Shown one piece after another: positions 24,478 through 35,879 of a DNA stretch of 64,000 bases. The position numbers and the translations under genes are program-made. The DNA comes from Piper betle (Eukaryota; Streptophyta; Magnoliopsida; Piperales; Piperaceae). Where the stretch lies: contig JAURVB010013550.1 in assembly GCA_033002965.1 (NCBI GenBank), positions 248,001-312,000 of the forward strand. Reading direction: 5' to 3'. The notes under the pieces are model-generated. The model saw only the letters and a program-made list of their open reading frames with translations. It was not told the DNA's origin and did not search any database. The number at the start of each line of letters is the position of its first letter. Positions within the stretch are counted from its first letter, which is position 1.

Positions 24478-25117
24478 GAGGAATTCACAATTAAAGGGTA
24501 CCTTAGTACACGATTTATGATTCAAAGGTTTATTATATGTTATTCATAATTTACGGGTTAGGGCAACTGGATTTTAGTTGTCCCAAAAGTGGCAACTAGA
24601 TCTGGCCATTAATGGGCTAGGGCAACTAGATTTTGGCAATCCCAAGGCACTTGCAACCAAATTTAATTATATCAAATCGGGGTAGCTAAATCTTGGCCAT
24701 ACAAACAGAACAAGATCTAGTCACCCCTTCGGGTAATGACATGTCAACTTGTCCGAGGTAATTAAATGTTGGCCACTCATTGCTATGGTAATTGGTCGTC
24801 TTTAAAAAAAATTTTATTTTATTTTAAGAATATACATATTTTAATTTAGTTTAGTTAATATGCTTAAAACCAACCCAAATTTGGACTAACACCTTATTAA
24901 AAAATATATTTTTTATTTTAGGAAATATATTTCTTGGCTTGGTTTATTTCATTTTTTAAGACCAATCTATATTTGGGTTAAACTTTAAATAATTTTTTAA
25001 CCCCTACTATGGGTAATTAAGTCATTATAAAAAATACCCTTGAAATGTGAATACTATACAAGACACCTTAAATTGTGAATAGTATATTACGTACCCTTTA
25101 GTCGTAAATTCCTCTAA
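24478..25117. mobile_element. Small terminal-inverted-repeat element (~640 bp)
   Basis: The left end starts gaggaattcacaattaaagg, and the right end, reverse-complemented, starts gaggaatttacgactaaagg. Similarity continues for roughly 80 bp through diverged copies of attcataattta and attcacaattta. The interior is non-coding. It includes a GC-richer block at 24560-24790 in which forms of gcaactaga and ttttggc recur. The layout fits a non-autonomous DNA transposon. No matching target-site duplication could be assigned, so the superfamily is open. Confidence 0.55.
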
Positions 25118-25679
25118 CCACCTACACCATTAGTTATTTTGGGATTGGGATAGAAGGCCCAAGCTAACGATTCTAAATCGCTCAACGCTAATTGCGCCTA
25201 AAATGGGCCTCATGTCTAGCCATAAGGGATCCGAGATGCTGGCTGGCAGTAAACCCATGTACGTTTCAACGCAGTCCTCGACTTAAAACGAAATCGGATA
25301 ACCCTGCTTAATCTTATGATTCATTCATTCAATTAATAACTAATTTTTCCACTTTTTGTGATTATTAGTACTTGAATATTAATAAAAATGAATATGCATT
25401 TGGTCTTACTTAGAAATGTTAATGGTATGTAATTTTTTGTAAATTGTCATGCTCAACGGTTTTTAGCTAGTTTAAATGAAGAGTACTTGGGAAATTATAG
25501 CTTTAAAGGTTGAGCAGTTCCAAATCCACCATAAAAATTAAAATATTTGGATATTTATATATGATGTTACATCTTACGGCAGGAAATACTAAGACAAGAT
25601 GATTGAATGCTAAATCTCCAATTTCTGTAGGTTTTAATGATATAGACAATAATTATATGATCAGGTCGAATTTCTATAA

Positions 25680-28105
25680 TTTTTAGGAGGGAAAATATCA
25701 CTTGACACCATTCTACCAATCCAAAATATTACTTAGCTACCCTCTCTTTCAAAGGTCATCACTTAACACCCCTGCTATCTAATTGTTAAATTATTATTTC
25801 TGTTAATTAATGACATGTTAAATTGATGTGGCTTACTTGTCCACCTCCAAAACCCTACACTTTTATTTCATCCACCGTACCTCCCAAGCCCCACCACCTC
25901 TTCTTAGATCTTTGTCGACCAGCCACCATGCTTCAATGCCACTCACTTTTGACGATGAGGCAATATCATCTACATGATGCCCTTTCCCCACTTTGCTAGT
26001 ATCTAATGTGACTGTCAATGATTAGGAGAGATTGGAGATGATGGAGAGGAAACAATTAAGGTCCCTCAAGAGAAGCACGACTGGGTAGAGTAGTTCCACG
26101 CCATTGATAGGGCTACCCCAACCATCACTACGACTAGGCCTTACTGACGGATCGTCCCAATGTAGAAGATGACAAAGGTGAAGGCTTTGGTGGTGCAGAT
26201 TGAGCGCTGAGCCTTGTAAAGGTGGTGTGCAAGGTAAGTGTTCATTGAAATGACATAGTGACGATTTCTCCATATTATGGATATATCTAATTTACACTCC
26301 ACTCCAAATAGTTCAAAGAAATTATCGGAGTTCCAAAAGTTCACAATAACAATAATGTTATGTGATAAAAATTTCACTTTAAATGATGGAGGCATTTCAA
26401 CAAACATTTACTTTACACACCACCTTTGCCAAGGCTCAACGCTCAATCTACACTACCAAAGCCTGCACCTTTGCCATCTTCTATATTGGGACGATCATTC
26501 AGTAAGGACCCAGTCGTAGTGATGGTTGGGGTAGCCCTATCAATGACATGGAATTGCTCTACCCAGTAATGCTTCTCTCAAGGTGTAACAACCTACCCGT
26601 TCTGAACTACGAGCCAAGTGTTACTATATAAAACTAAGTGTCTCATAAATTAATTTTCTATTAATTTTGAAGATTTTAAACAAAATCGACATAAAATTTA
26701 ATATAACAAATGCCCGGAATAATCTAAGCCCCATGAACTGAACCGAAATCTCGTTGTCATGCAAACAATCTAATAGTATAATAACAAATAAGAAAAAATA
26801 ATAGTCAGTCCTCCAGCTGTCCCGATTTTATCCTTCCATAATGCTCATACCTATAGAGGCAATTCCGCGTTAATGATAAAAATACTAAATCATATAATTA
26901 CAAGAAACAAGTTAATATATTCTACAATATTTGAATTTGAGTCTTAGTAATTATTAGCCTATGCCGAGCTCTTATTATGCCGGGAGGGGTGGCCTTAACT
27001 AGCTATAATCCCATGTATGCGCACACACACTACGTGGCCCACAGCCTATAATTACCAATATTTACCATTAACTTACCCTACATAATGAGTTGTCTTGCAC
27101 CACTGAGCTATATGGGCAGGTAATTAATCTCTCAAAAATTTTAAGAGTGATGCCCTATCAGACTGAGTCCACCCCAGTTGCACTCGGTGCATGGTGGTGA
27201 ATATGGGCCCGACCGCCAAGGCGCCTAAATTATGATAAGATACCCACAACTACACACTCGATCTTAATATAAATGAAACTTCTCTAAAATTGAGTCAAAT
27301 GTGCTCACAAACTATCAAAATGATGTTTTATTTAATATTAATAGAATTCACCTTTATATAGAAGAATATGTGTAGAATTCAAGAAGTCACAACATTAAAT
27401 TTTTATAGAAAAGAACATAATCACACATAGCTATATAAAATACCAACCATTTGTGTGATAACGAAAAGTAAAAAAAAATTGACTATTGAGTTAAAGCGAA
27501 TGAGTGTCAAATTGCAACTCCCAATCACAAAAAATAAAACTTATTTAAAATCATCTATAAATACTACCATACCAATGCCCTAAAAGTAATAATTGATAAT
27601 TTATTATATTTATTCTCAAGAATTAATTTAATTTCATAATATTTAAGATTCATTCTAAGATTTACAAAACCCTAAATACAATAATGTAATCATTTTTTTC
27701 GAGGTTTTACACGAGGGACTTGCAACTGTTTCATCTCCATCATCTGCAGTCTCTCCTTGTCATTGGCGGTCACCTTAGATACTAGTAGAGTGGGGAAAGG
27801 GCATCATGTAGATGATATTGGCCCGTTGTCAAAGGAGAGTGGCATTGAAGTGCGGTGGTTGGCCGACGAAGATCTGAGAAGAACAGGCGATGGTGGCTTG
27901 GGAGGAATGGTAAATGAAATAAAAGTTTAGGGTTTTGAGGTGGACAAGTAATGCCACATCAATTTGACATGATATCAATGAACAAAAGTAATTTAATAGA
28001 GGTAAAGAGCAGGGGTGTTAAGTGATGACTTTTGAAAGAGAGGGTAGCTAAGTGATGTTTTGGGTTGGTTGAGGGGGTGTAAAGTGATATTTTCCCTTTT
28101 TAGAA
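25680..28105. mobile_element. Mutator-type foldback element with 9-bp target duplication
   Basis: Two long inverted arms, 25689-26252 and 26393-28096 (the second split by the solo LTR at 26584-27711), flank a ~140-bp loop. Both termini read gggaaaatatcactt inward from the ends. The flanks are tttttagga (25680-25688) and tttttagaa (28097-28105), a 9-bp target duplication with one mismatch, the length Mutator elements make. Arms of ~565 bp are about 80-85% similar by eye. The interior holds only decayed short frames, so the element is non-autonomous. Without the inserted LTR its length would be about 1.28 kb. Confidence 0.82.
26584..27711. mobile_element. Solo LTR, 1128 bp, nested in foldback element
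   Basis: The sequence begins TGTAACAACC and ends TTTTACA, with TG/CA termini. It is flanked by caagg (26579-26583) and cgagg (27712-27716), a 5-bp duplication with one mismatch. The intact left arm of the foldback element (near 26053-26073) shows the uninterrupted sequence, which confirms that this block was inserted. No gag or pol lies beside it. A second copy is at 54458-55861 in the same orientation, sharing phrases such as aagtgttactatataaaact. It is most likely the LTR of a Ty3/gypsy-type element left by LTR-LTR recombination. Confidence 0.82.
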
Positions 28106-28177
28106 TTAGTGTGGCATTATATGCATCTTCGGAAAAAAAAGGAAATCAGTGCCGCTTAAGGGGATCTTGGTAGCATC

Positions 28178-31100
28178 TATTGGTGTATTTTTTGGTGGAG
28201 ACACCTATAAGGGTGGACTCACCAAATAAATAAAAAGATTAACTTTGATTTAGTTTCAAGCTATTCCAATATTATTCCTTAATATTTATCCTATTACTTA
28301 GTTTGAGAAACATATAAATATTACATTTTCTCCTCAACGTCAAATAAAGAGAATAAGGATTTACGATGTTACGATGTTTCAAAGGAGAGGGATGATAGGT
28401 TGTTAAAATCAGACTTTTTCTTAGTGATCAAGTTTTGATTTGCGAGTGTGGTGACTCTTGCCCACTATTCTATTCTGCTGCAAGATAAGTTTTTATCTTA
28501 TTTATATTTTATTATATATTTAATTTCTAAATTAATATAAGAGTCGCTAGAACAAGATGTTCCACGCTATTTTTTGAAATCAAAGCATGATTAGATTATT
28601 TGTCAATCATAAATCATGTTTATTGGTTCTTTTATGATGTTTTATTTATTATTTTTGTAATTGTTATTATAAAATAAATATTTCTTCCACAATTTTAATT
28701 TCCAATTTGATATGTAAATTTCTTTTAAGATACATTCTTAAAAGATTTATACAAATAATTTTTTCTTAGATCTATGCATGTATGTATGTCATGAATATAC
28801 TAATCCAAAATAAAATTGACCGAATTTTTTGAATTGGATCGATTTTAGACCAATTTTTACAAAGTCTAAGTGGTTTACTATTGTCTTTGTGACAAATATT
28901 AAATCAATTTTAAATATTGGGTATGAGAGATAGTTAAAAATTTTTACTTGACCCATTATATTGGCAGACTTGATTGTGTTGGTAATAGAAGCTATATTTA
29001 TTATCCCGCTAAATTTTTCATATCTATTATTTTGAATTTTGTATCTCACTTTCTATTCTAATAAGAGATTTTCTAGGTGACAATCACGTGGAAATTGTCC
29101 ATGGTGAAGAATAATTTTGCACCTATTTGTCCAATATTTAATTTTTGTCTTTGTGACTTAAATTAAATATTAGGCCTTCATTTTAAAAAAGATGTCTGTC
29201 AATATTTTAATTCAAACTTGTATTTAGTTACATTTTTAAATTAAATTTATATTTAAGAAAGTGGGAGATTAAATTATATAGTCAAAATAAATGATGCAAA
29301 TTTGTAAGTGTCATCCATTTAAGATGGAAAGATAATGAACTTGAAAATGGATCCGATAACAAGTTTCAAATAGCTTGTTACAAATGACACTTATATTAGT
29401 GGTACTTTGTGTTACCAAATGTTAATAATTAAATGACATGCTTAAGTACACTGATCACATAATTTTTTTCTAATAAAATATTATTTATTTCGTATACATA
29501 TTGAATAATGTGCACATTTATTTGTACACATTTTTTATGTAATGTGTACAAATAATGTCTAAAATGCACATTTATTTTAAAAATGAAAATTGTATTTTGT
29601 GTACATAATTTTATGTACTTTGTGTATATAAAATATTTTAAAATGCACTTTATGTGCATATTTTTGTGTACTTTGTATATACTAATTAATAATGTACTCT
29701 GTTTACATTTTTTGTACTCTCTGTGTATACAAATAGTCAATGTAGTTTGTATACATAATTTAGAAATATATTTATTGTACATTAATTTATGTATATGATT
29801 GATGTTGTTTGATGTTAGTAATATTGAATTACTAATAATTTGGTTCTAGTAAAAAGTTTGAAGAAAATTATTTTCTTCATATGTTGCACAAAATGACTCT
29901 TTAATTTATGCTAAAAGTGAAACATAGTTCTTGGTTGGAAGATTATTTATTAATCTCACCTAGAACTTAATAGTTCAAATTTGATTAAGATATAATTATT
30001 AAAGATGTGGGTAAGTAGATGGTGATTGCGAGCATAATTCAATTTTCGATTCTATTCCACATAGTTAATTATTAATATCTTACTAATTATTTGATGCAAA
30101 TTATTTGTGTTAGTAACTTCTTTTATCCGAATAGATATTTTTTTGAACACTTTTTTGCTTATCCTAAATCTTTTTCAGGCGTGTTAATGATTATTTTTGA
30201 GTCAAATTAGTTCTGATACAATTATAATGAAGGATATTTGTAGAGATTATTTTTTATATGATCATAAAGTTTAAGCAATGATTTGTTAGTGTATATTTTA
30301 GTTACACTACGTAGTCATGATTATTATGAAATAATTGGCTAACAAAGGTATTATAGAACCTTTAATAAACATGCATTTTGTTGTATGTTAAATTGCTCGA
30401 ATAATTCATTCTAGTTTAAAATTTTTTATGAGTTTAAAACTAAAACTAAGCTTTCACTAGATTAAATAATTTGGCATTTATACCCTATTTTTTAAGGGCA
30501 AGGCATTAAAATGACCATATGTATTGGTTAATTTATTCATTTAATTTGGTATTTAAATTATTTTGTATCATTATGAAGTATTTTGTTGCTTTTTTTATTT
30601 TGGCATACTACTGAAAATATACTAAATACCAAGTATTTCTTGTATTTGGTGCAAGACTATTATTTTTCTCTAATTAGTTTAGAAAAATAATGTGAAAATA
30701 AGGATAATTGTTTGTGAATTAAAATAGTCTATAAATATTGTGACAAAGTAGAGTTGCTAAAATTAAGAACAAAATCTTTATTTGATGGTTAAGTTCATCA
30801 TTACACAATGTGATTTTCAATAATATCGTATTAAGTGGGAAAAAAATACTTAACCAAATGCCTTCATATAAACCATTTTTATGATGCACTCTAAATAGAG
30901 ACTTTGTGTTTTTGTTTTAGTTGGATGATAACTTTGAATGTCATAAATCTATATTCGCATCTCAACTTATTTTTAAGAGGTTCAACTTTTACAAAGATGT
31001 AGTTGATGATCAGAATTTAATCCAAGTGGGAGCAACACAAAATGATACAACATAAAACTCTTAGCAAGTATATGTATAAATATTAGATCACATTATTTGT

Positions 31101-33780
31101 TGATGTGATTTTATATTTTCTAAAGTGGTGATATCGCACTTTGAATTGTTGGAAGATGATGGAAGCATAAATGGAATTAATAAATATAAAATGAAGTCTT
31201 TGAACTTCATGTGCATTTAACTATATGGTTGATTAATTGATTTTTAAAGTCAAGTGATGTATGCAGTTATCTTTAGATATTTGTTTACACAAGACATCTT
31301 TTACTAGTTGTCTTAATTGCTATTTATTTTCCTCAAGTTAGCCACAATATATTTTATCATTATTATTATATCAAATGAATATAGAATAATCTTTTCTATA
31401 GTTATAAGATGGATTGACAATATTTTTGCACTAGTTGCAAGAATTATGAAAGATCATTATGAGTATTAATATGTTCCGATAAATGGTCTATATTTAATTG
31501 TCAACCAAAATTATGAATTTTTTAACAAATCTTAAAAGATCAGTTATGATCATATGTTATGATATATGATATCACAATTGACATTCTATAATGTTGGCTA
31601 GATTTAAAAATTAGAGCTTATCTTTTTATAAAACAAATAGTCAATTATTTTAAAATTAAGGACATGCATGGACTAGTTGATTTATACTTTGTATTAAAAT
31701 CAACATAACTATTAGTTAGTTTATAATTTGTGTTAAAATTGACATGAGTATAAAAAGATTTCTACTTTGTGTTAAAATCTATTCTGTATATTTTAATGCA
31801 CCAATTTTTATTTTTGAAATTGAGGCGACTTAATGGAGTAATATTAATCATTAATACTGAGTATCCTGGAAATTGAATATTTATGCATTTTTTTTGTCAT
31901 TTGAAGACATGCATAAATGAAGCAATTTTTAAATTTCTTATTGAGGATAAAGGAAAAGATATCATTAAAATATAGGCATGAACATTTCAAAGTTATTTTT
32001 TTATCCTTCATAGTTTTATACGTATAAAACTGCACATATGTTGATTTGTAAATGAAGGAAAAAACCTAATAATTCAAATTATTTCATGGATGTAAATATA
32101 ACTTATATTTTGAGTTTATTCATGATAAATTCCTAACTTAGTGCTTTGCATTTTATGTAGACCTTAGTGTTCTACATGATAGTCCGTTATGAAATAATTT
32201 GGTTAAAATAGTTGTATTCACTGTTAAGGGATTATTTCATTTTAAGAGGATACAATCTTGTTGCTACTGTGAAGCAATAAATTTTAATTCCATATACCAT
32301 ATAAATGATATCTTGAGCAATGTTGCTTTTGAGAGCATTATTTTGATGAAATGTTATACAATCACATAAAATGTCTCATTTGTTGAGATATATAAATTTT
32401 TTTAAAAATGATATTTTGTGATATTATTTGAGATGTTGACATTAACATATATAATTGATAATGCGTTTGTCAAAACATGTAATGATATTGCATAATGTGT
32501 GTTCACTAATAAAATAAATAGTATGTCAAATGGGATGAACTACTTTCTCACTGAGCATTCACCTCTAGTGCTTGAGCAACATTGAGAGATGTGACATCAG
32601 TACTTTTAAGTCACGTATGTTGCCTTAAAAAAGATTGAGATGAGACCATTTTAAAAAATGCTCGTTGTGGTTTCCCACAGTCTATAATCCCATATAATTA
32701 GATAAGACTTAAACAATTGCATCACTTGTAATTGTGTTAATTATCTCAGGTCAATTATCTGAGTGCTAATTAGACTTAAATCTTTATGGTATTGATAAAG
32801 GACATACGCTCTATGTGAGTTATTTTCTATGTGAATATCTATTCACCATAACATGTAATTCATACCATCGTGTGTTATTTCGACAAAGGATAGTGTGAGA
32901 ATGATCTATGGTTCTCCATTGAGTGAGATCCCCGAAGTAGAACTACTTCTTAGTACCCTTAGTTACTTTCAAGTATATTTGAGATAACAAAACGATATTA
33001 CTTTTTTTAGTTTACTACCTACAGCCATAATAATTTGGTGATAAGAGGCATGTCTAAGAAAGTCATTATTTTGTATATTAAAAGTAATATGAGTGTGAAA
33101 GGAAGACTATTATAGAGTGTATCTAAGTCTAGCCATTGTTAAGTCTCTGTGACTAAATAATATAGATACAAGTAGTGAAGTAAAATAATTTGAGGGATAT
33201 GTAATCTTCATTAATAATTGGGGGTACAACGATTATATATAAGCTACTATGTATACAACTGCATAATTTGAGCTTTAATAGTAACACAACCTCCTTTTAT
33301 TATGAAAAACTCTTTTAGAACTCCGTCACCCATTTTTTATGTGCGAGTGAAAGATTTGATTTTGTGGTGCCTATAAATTGGTAATGCACCTTTACCCTAT
33401 TATTTGTGAATAGGAAATGTTGGCGTATGTTTTATTAGAGACACCCATAAAGGGTGGACTCACCAAATCAATAAAAAGGCTAACTTTGACTTAATTTCAA
33501 GTTAATCAAATATTATCTCTTGATATTTATCATATAAGTTAGTTTGAGATAATGATAAAAAAATATTCAAATATTACATCTTCTCCACACCGTCAAATAA
33601 AAAAATAAAGAGTTATTGTGTTTCCAAAAAGAGGGATGAAAGGTCATAGAAATCAGAGTTTTTCCTAGTGATTAAGTCTTGACCTGCGAACATGGTGACT
33701 ATTGTCCATTGATCTATTTTATTTCAAGATAAATTTTTATCTTATTTATATTTTATCATATATATTTAATTTTATCAACA
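28178..33780 (+). mobile_element. Old non-coding LTR retroelement, 5.6 kb
   Basis: Direct repeats at about 28178-28534 and 33418-33780 share long phrases (gggtggactcaccaaat, cttatttatattttat) and are estimated by eye at about 80% similar. The better-preserved 3' copy begins TGTTGG and ends ATCAACA, typical of LTRs. The 4.9 kb between them is very AT-rich, with no gag, protease, integrase, RT or RNase H motif that I could recognise in any frame. It is either a large retrotransposon derivative that never coded or a fully decayed Copia-type element. No primer-binding site or target duplication could be assigned. Confidence 0.65.
29505..29785. repeat. TGTACA/TTTGTGTACAT-rich degenerate repeat tract
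   Basis: Variants of tttgtgtacat recur about every 20-40 bp inside the LTR element. The partly palindromic motif opens long frames on both strands (29429-29782 minus and 29583-29798 plus) that encode only low-complexity Tyr/Ile/Cys-rich strings and are not genes. Confidence 0.6.
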
Positions 33781-34518
33781 TCAAATGAGGATTAATTTTC
33801 TAGAAAAATAAAATTCATGGACTGATCTACTAGCTTGATCAGCTAAAGACCGGCTTATAATTTAAGTTGTTAATGAGATCTTACGCTAATATATTGAGAA
33901 AAGAACCGGTAACTGCAATAGTACTATATATGTACACATCATTTAATTAATCAAATGACCATAACTTACAATACATTATAATTTATACCTGTTATAAGGT
34001 CTTGAGTGTGTGATGTCTGAAAGGTCCATGACCTCTCGATCGCACGCAACAACTCTTACAAGTTACACCAAGGCTGCCCTTTTCTATACGAATTATACAT
34101 GTTCTATGTAGGTAAACTTTTAAATTAGTTTTAATGTTAATCCATAGTAATTCATTGCCATCTATAGAGAGAAGAACATAAATATGGGAATGGAAATAGC
34201 AAACAAAGGAGGAAGAAAACGGAAGGGAGAGAAGTGGAGCGAAAAGTCGACGTGGGTGGGAGGGGAACGCGAAAGATAAGGTTGAGTCGCAGACCTTTCA
34301 TTTTCAATCCTCATGCAAAGCAACGCAGCTTTCCATGCCCAAATATCTGCGTCTTCTTATCCACTCCCTTCTTATACCAATAAATACCAATTCAATCTAC
34401 CCCCTCCACCAACCACACCACTTCCAATCTACACATCTTTCTTCCAACAACATCAAGCAAGCTACCAAACATTTATAATTTACATACATATATTACATAC
34501 AGAGAGAGAGATAGGGAG
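33781..34518 (+). promoter_or_regulatory. NF-YC upstream region and 5' UTR
   Basis: Upstream DNA of NF-YC. C-rich, pyrimidine-biased sequence at 34340-34460 and a GA run (agagagagagatagggag) directly before the ATG resemble a plant 5' untranslated leader. A TATA-like ccaataaatacc lies near 34377. Transcription start is not determined. Confidence 0.4.
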
Positions 34519-35178
34519 ATGGAGAACCAGATGCAAGGGCAGCGGACGTACCCAACAATGGCATACAACCACCACCTCCAACAGCAGCAACCGCCGCAGA
34601 ATTTGCAAAATATTTGGACCCAACAACGGTGCGACATGGATACCGCCAATGACTTCAAGAACCACCAGCTCCCCCTCGCACGGATCAAGAAGATCATGAA
34701 GGCGGACGAGGACGTGAGGATGATATCGGCCGAGGCGCCGGTCTTATTCGCCAAGGCCTGCGAGCTCTTCATCCTCGAGCTTACTGCCCGGTCGTGGATT
34801 CACGCCGAGGAGAACAAGAGGAGGACCCTCCAGAAGAACGACATCGCCGCCGCCATCAGCCGCACCGACATCTTCGACTTCCTCGTCGACATTGTGCCTC
34901 GAGAGGAGATCAAGGAAGAGACCGGTACTGCTAGCGGCGGAGCTGGAGGTGGAGCCGGAGCTGGTCAGAGTGCCGCGGTCGGAGTGCCGTATTACTACTC
35001 CCCGGCCGCGGCGGTCGAGCCGGGGATAATGATGGGAACGCCGTCGATGGAGCCGGCGGCGATGTTCGTGCAGAGGGGGGTGGTGGGGCAAGATGGGATT
35101 CCGTCGAGGGGAGGGTGGCAGCAGACGTGGCAGCATGGCGGGTTGGTTGATGATGAATTGTATGGCCACGGTTATTGA
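34519..35178 (+). CDS. NF-YC: Nuclear transcription factor Y subunit C (NF-YC/HAP5)
   Basis: Intronless frame of 219 residues. NF-YC pairs with NF-YB through a histone fold in the nucleus. The dimer then binds NF-YA on CCAAT boxes, or partners such as CONSTANS-like and bZIP factors in flowering, light and abscisic-acid responses. The conserved core spans about residues 45-130: [20 protein letters not shown], then [46 protein letters not shown] and [11 protein letters not shown]. It is complete. The N-terminus is Gln-rich (His/Gln 18-30). Just before the fold, [12 protein letters not shown] stands where plant family members usually have FWxxQMxEIExT, a divergence that may set this paralogue apart. 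The C-terminal third is Gly/Ala/Pro-rich and poorly conserved. Coding sequence is GC-rich with no frame breaks. Subfamily and target processes cannot be told from this alone. Confidence 0.95.
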   Translation: MENQMQGQRTYPTMAYNHHLQQQQPPQNLQNIWTQQRCDMDTANDFKNHQLPLARIKKIMKADEDVRMISAEAPVLFAKACELFILELTARSWIHAEENKRRTLQKNDIAAAISRTDIFDFLVDIVPREEIKEETGTASGGAGGGAGAGQSAAVGVPYYYSPAAAVEPGIMMGTPSMEPAAMFVQRGVVGQDGIPSRGGWQQTWQHGGLVDDELYGHGY

Positions 35179-35879
35179 TCTGCACATTCTAATTCCTTAT
35201 TAGTGTGGGCTTAGCTTGTATTAATATTTTTATTCGTTTTTTTAAAGATGTTATTGTGATAAATGTTTCTTGCAGATATAAATTTTCAAAAATAGACCTA
35301 GTAGTTTACAGGATTATCAGATTAAAGTGGATGATGACATGTTGTAATTAAGCACTTGATTGTAAATGTTTGAAATTTTTCATACTTCCTCGTTTCCATT
35401 TGGATGACAACTATGATCAATCTTGAAGGGGATTTTAAATTCCTCCCGTCGATTAGAAATTTACTCCACAGACTTATTAAGTCTGTGCCCACTCCTCTTT
35501 TGAGTGATGGTATGGTCCAAGCCCAGCCAGCCTGTGGGCTTGGAGCGGGTAGGGTCAGATTCGGCCCTCTTAGTAGAAAAAAGTAGGCCTAGCCCAGCCT
35601 AGCCCACTGACACATGTTTGGCCAAAAATTTAATGGGTGGCACACATAGGGCCTCTCTACACAAACTCAAGAAAAGTATATATATATAAATTGTTATCTT
35701 GGTTGTTTAGAAGGCATGTGCAATGCAAAATCAAGGTCACACTAAAGAACAATTGTCTCTTAAAGGTGTCATAATTAATAATCAATTACTAAAATAAAAA
35801 TAGTGTAATCTACACAAAATTAAATATTTATTAAAATATGTAAGGAGTACAAAATTAGTAAAGATCTCTCTTTGCAAAT
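35179..35879. other. NF-YC 3' region and spacer
   Basis: Presumed NF-YC 3' untranslated region, followed by AT-rich DNA and a short GC-rich, agcccagcc-rich block (35515-35620) of transposon-like character. No gene was seen. Confidence 0.4.

Noticed and set aside
29429..29798. Overlapping 117- and 71-codon frames on opposite strands
   Set aside because: They arise from the near-palindromic TGTACA repeat; the products are low-complexity.
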